Source: Thermomicrobiales bacterium (GTDB lineage Bacteria > Chloroflexota > Chloroflexia > Thermomicrobiales > UBA6265). From it: 15,673 nt of DNA. Shown here one piece after another: positions 14,962 through 15,673 of this stretch. A program made the position numbers and the translations under genes. Every line of letters starts with the position of its first letter. The stretch's first letter is position 1. A model generated the notes under the pieces. That model was given only the letters and a program-made list of their open reading frames with translations. It had not been told where the DNA came from and did no database searches. The stretch covers positions 1 through 15,673 of the forward strand of contig JAUJMG010000062.1 of NCBI GenBank assembly GCA_030446955.1, in the 5' to 3' direction.

Positions 14962-15482
14962 CGTTGCTCCGTTTACCGCGTGAAAGGGCCAGCAGGCCGG
15001 CGCGTGATCGTGCTGATAGGCAAGGGCATGTCGGTATCACCCCCTCCAATGCTGCCACACTCACTTTCATGTGGTCCTCTAGGGGTGCCGTCAGCCGCAA
15101 AAAGAGCGCAGGCAGCGGCAGCTCAACCCCTCTGGGAGCGGCTCTCTAAGCGGAGCAAGCGGCTCCCGGCCCTAGCCATGGGGAAGCAGTGGGGGAGGGC
15201 ACTATGGAGCAGCGCGGGGCCGCCTACGGCCAACGGAGGGGGATCTGACGGGCGACGCAGATATGGTGATTTTGATCGTCCAGTCTGGGACTTTTCCTGA
15301 CACTCCTGGACTGCTGCCCGCTTTACCATTGACCACGTGAGCAGAGGGTGCCGGTCGAATCCTAACCGGCACAAGGTTTGCGCAACGATCGCCGGCAGAG
15401 CCGATTCTTGGCGATGCTCGTCCAGACGGTTTCCACGAGGGTGTACGGCCGCCGGTGCCGGTGCGTATGGAGGAACAGATTC
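14962..15482. other. Upstream region between divergent hydrolase and lipoprotein genes
   Basis: No gene is supported across 521 bp. It must carry both divergent promoters, but no clear consensus pair was found. It contains GC-rich inverted elements around 15137-15170 (GGGAGC/GCTCCC) and a perfect hairpin at 15348-15372. An open frame crossing it to 15300 is the antisense shadow of the hydrolase gene. Confidence 0.5.
15348..15372. promoter_or_regulatory. Perfect 8-bp hairpin in the lipoprotein leader
   Basis: GTGCCGGT (15348-15355) and ACCGGCAC (15365-15372) pair around a 9-nt loop, about 110 bp before the lipoprotein start. No U-run follows. The loop and stem superficially resemble a tRNA T arm. 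Either a leader-RNA structure or a regulator site. Confidence 0.35.
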
Positions 15483-15673
15483 ATGCTAAGGCGAGTCCTA
15501 TCGTTGATGGCAGTCACCCTGACGGCGCTGCTGGTGCTCGTCGCTTGTGGCAGCCCTGACGAAACTGCTGAGGTGGTCCAGGTCACCCGAGTGCCGGCAG
15601 AGGGAGCGCCGACGGAGGCCGCCCAGATGCCGCCTAAGGACTCCCAAGCGGCGGCGGGAGCGGGTGAGGCTCC
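15483..15673 (+). CDS. Lipoprotein, probable transporter binding protein (3' end missing)
   Basis: The first 63 codons of a secreted lipoprotein. ATG 15483 has GGAGGA 8 nt upstream. The leader MLRRVLSLMAV... has a basic n-region, a hydrophobic core and a lipobox LVAC with Cys22 as the predicted lipidation site, so it is membrane-anchored outside the cytoplasm. The following residues, VVQVTRVPAEGAPTEAAQ, are a Pro/Ala/Thr/Glu linker of the kind found before the folded domain in solute-binding lipoproteins of this bacterial group. The gene continues past the window, so the domain is unseen. A solute-binding protein is the likeliest identity, by analogy only; the window opens with a family 5 member whose own N-terminus is cut off. 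Confidence 0.7.
   Translation, partial: MLRRVLSLMAVTLTALLVLVACGSPDETAEVVQVTRVPAEGAPTEAAQMPPKDSQAAAGAGEA

Noticed and set aside
14644..15300. Long plus-strand open frame over the hydrolase start
   Set aside because: Antisense shadow of the alpha/beta hydrolase gene with Arg/Ser/Pro-rich composition.
15310..15375. Possible degenerate tRNA (T-arm-like GGTCGAATCC with TTTACCATTGACCAC)
   Set aside because: The T-arm-like part reads on the plus strand while the D-arm-like part resembles a minus-strand tRNA; no acceptor or anticodon stem can be built.

Overview
The window is GC-rich and carries genes on both strands with GTG, TTG and apparently CTG starts. The gene set includes a family 5 solute-binding protein, an Eis-like acetyltransferase with a long C-terminal domain, TauE/SafE, MIP18-like, cyanophycinase, and lipoproteins with long low-complexity linkers. 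This style suggests a high-GC Chloroflexota, possibly a Thermomicrobia/Sphaerobacter relative. That placement is inference from gene style; the window contains no rRNA or other phylogenetic marker.

Layout. 1-1479 is the 3' part of an ABC-transporter solute-binding protein gene, closed by a strong hairpin. 1613-2938 (-) and 3464-4021 (-) are two GNAT acetyltransferases; the second has a perfect dyad just upstream of its Shine-Dalgarno. About 4.1-6.6 kb is gene-poor. It holds a receiver-domain gene interrupted by an in-frame TAG, a small CxxC/CxxC zinc-ribbon protein, a 2 x 20 bp tandem repeat and ORF debris. 6668-7549 is a cyanophycinase with no cyanophycin synthetase beside it, followed by a terminator-like hairpin and a REP-like palindrome.

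7995-8092 (-) is a selenocysteine tRNA (selC), recognised by its UCA anticodon, long variable arm, 6-bp D stem, TTCGACT T-loop and encoded CCA. A perfect 28-bp palindrome follows it, and it lies 48 nt downstream of 8141-11446 (-). That gene encodes a 1101-aa RecQ-type helicase with an unusual N-terminal TPR-like extension. A short divergent promoter region separates it from 11624-12445, a probable concanavalin-A-fold protein. Next come a small two-TM protein and a TauE/SafE transporter that are almost certainly translationally coupled (the latter probably starting at CTG), and a MIP18/DUF59 Fe-S assembly factor. A convergent alpha/beta hydrolase follows, and the first 63 codons of a lipoprotein run off the right edge.

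There is no defence island, CRISPR array, integrase or intact insertion sequence. The most notable items are selC (the organism should encode SelA/SelB/SelD and selenoproteins elsewhere), the TPR-RecQ fusion, the amber-interrupted receiver gene, the orphan cyanophycinase and the non-canonical start of the TSUP gene. I did not find a convincing new multi-gene system.
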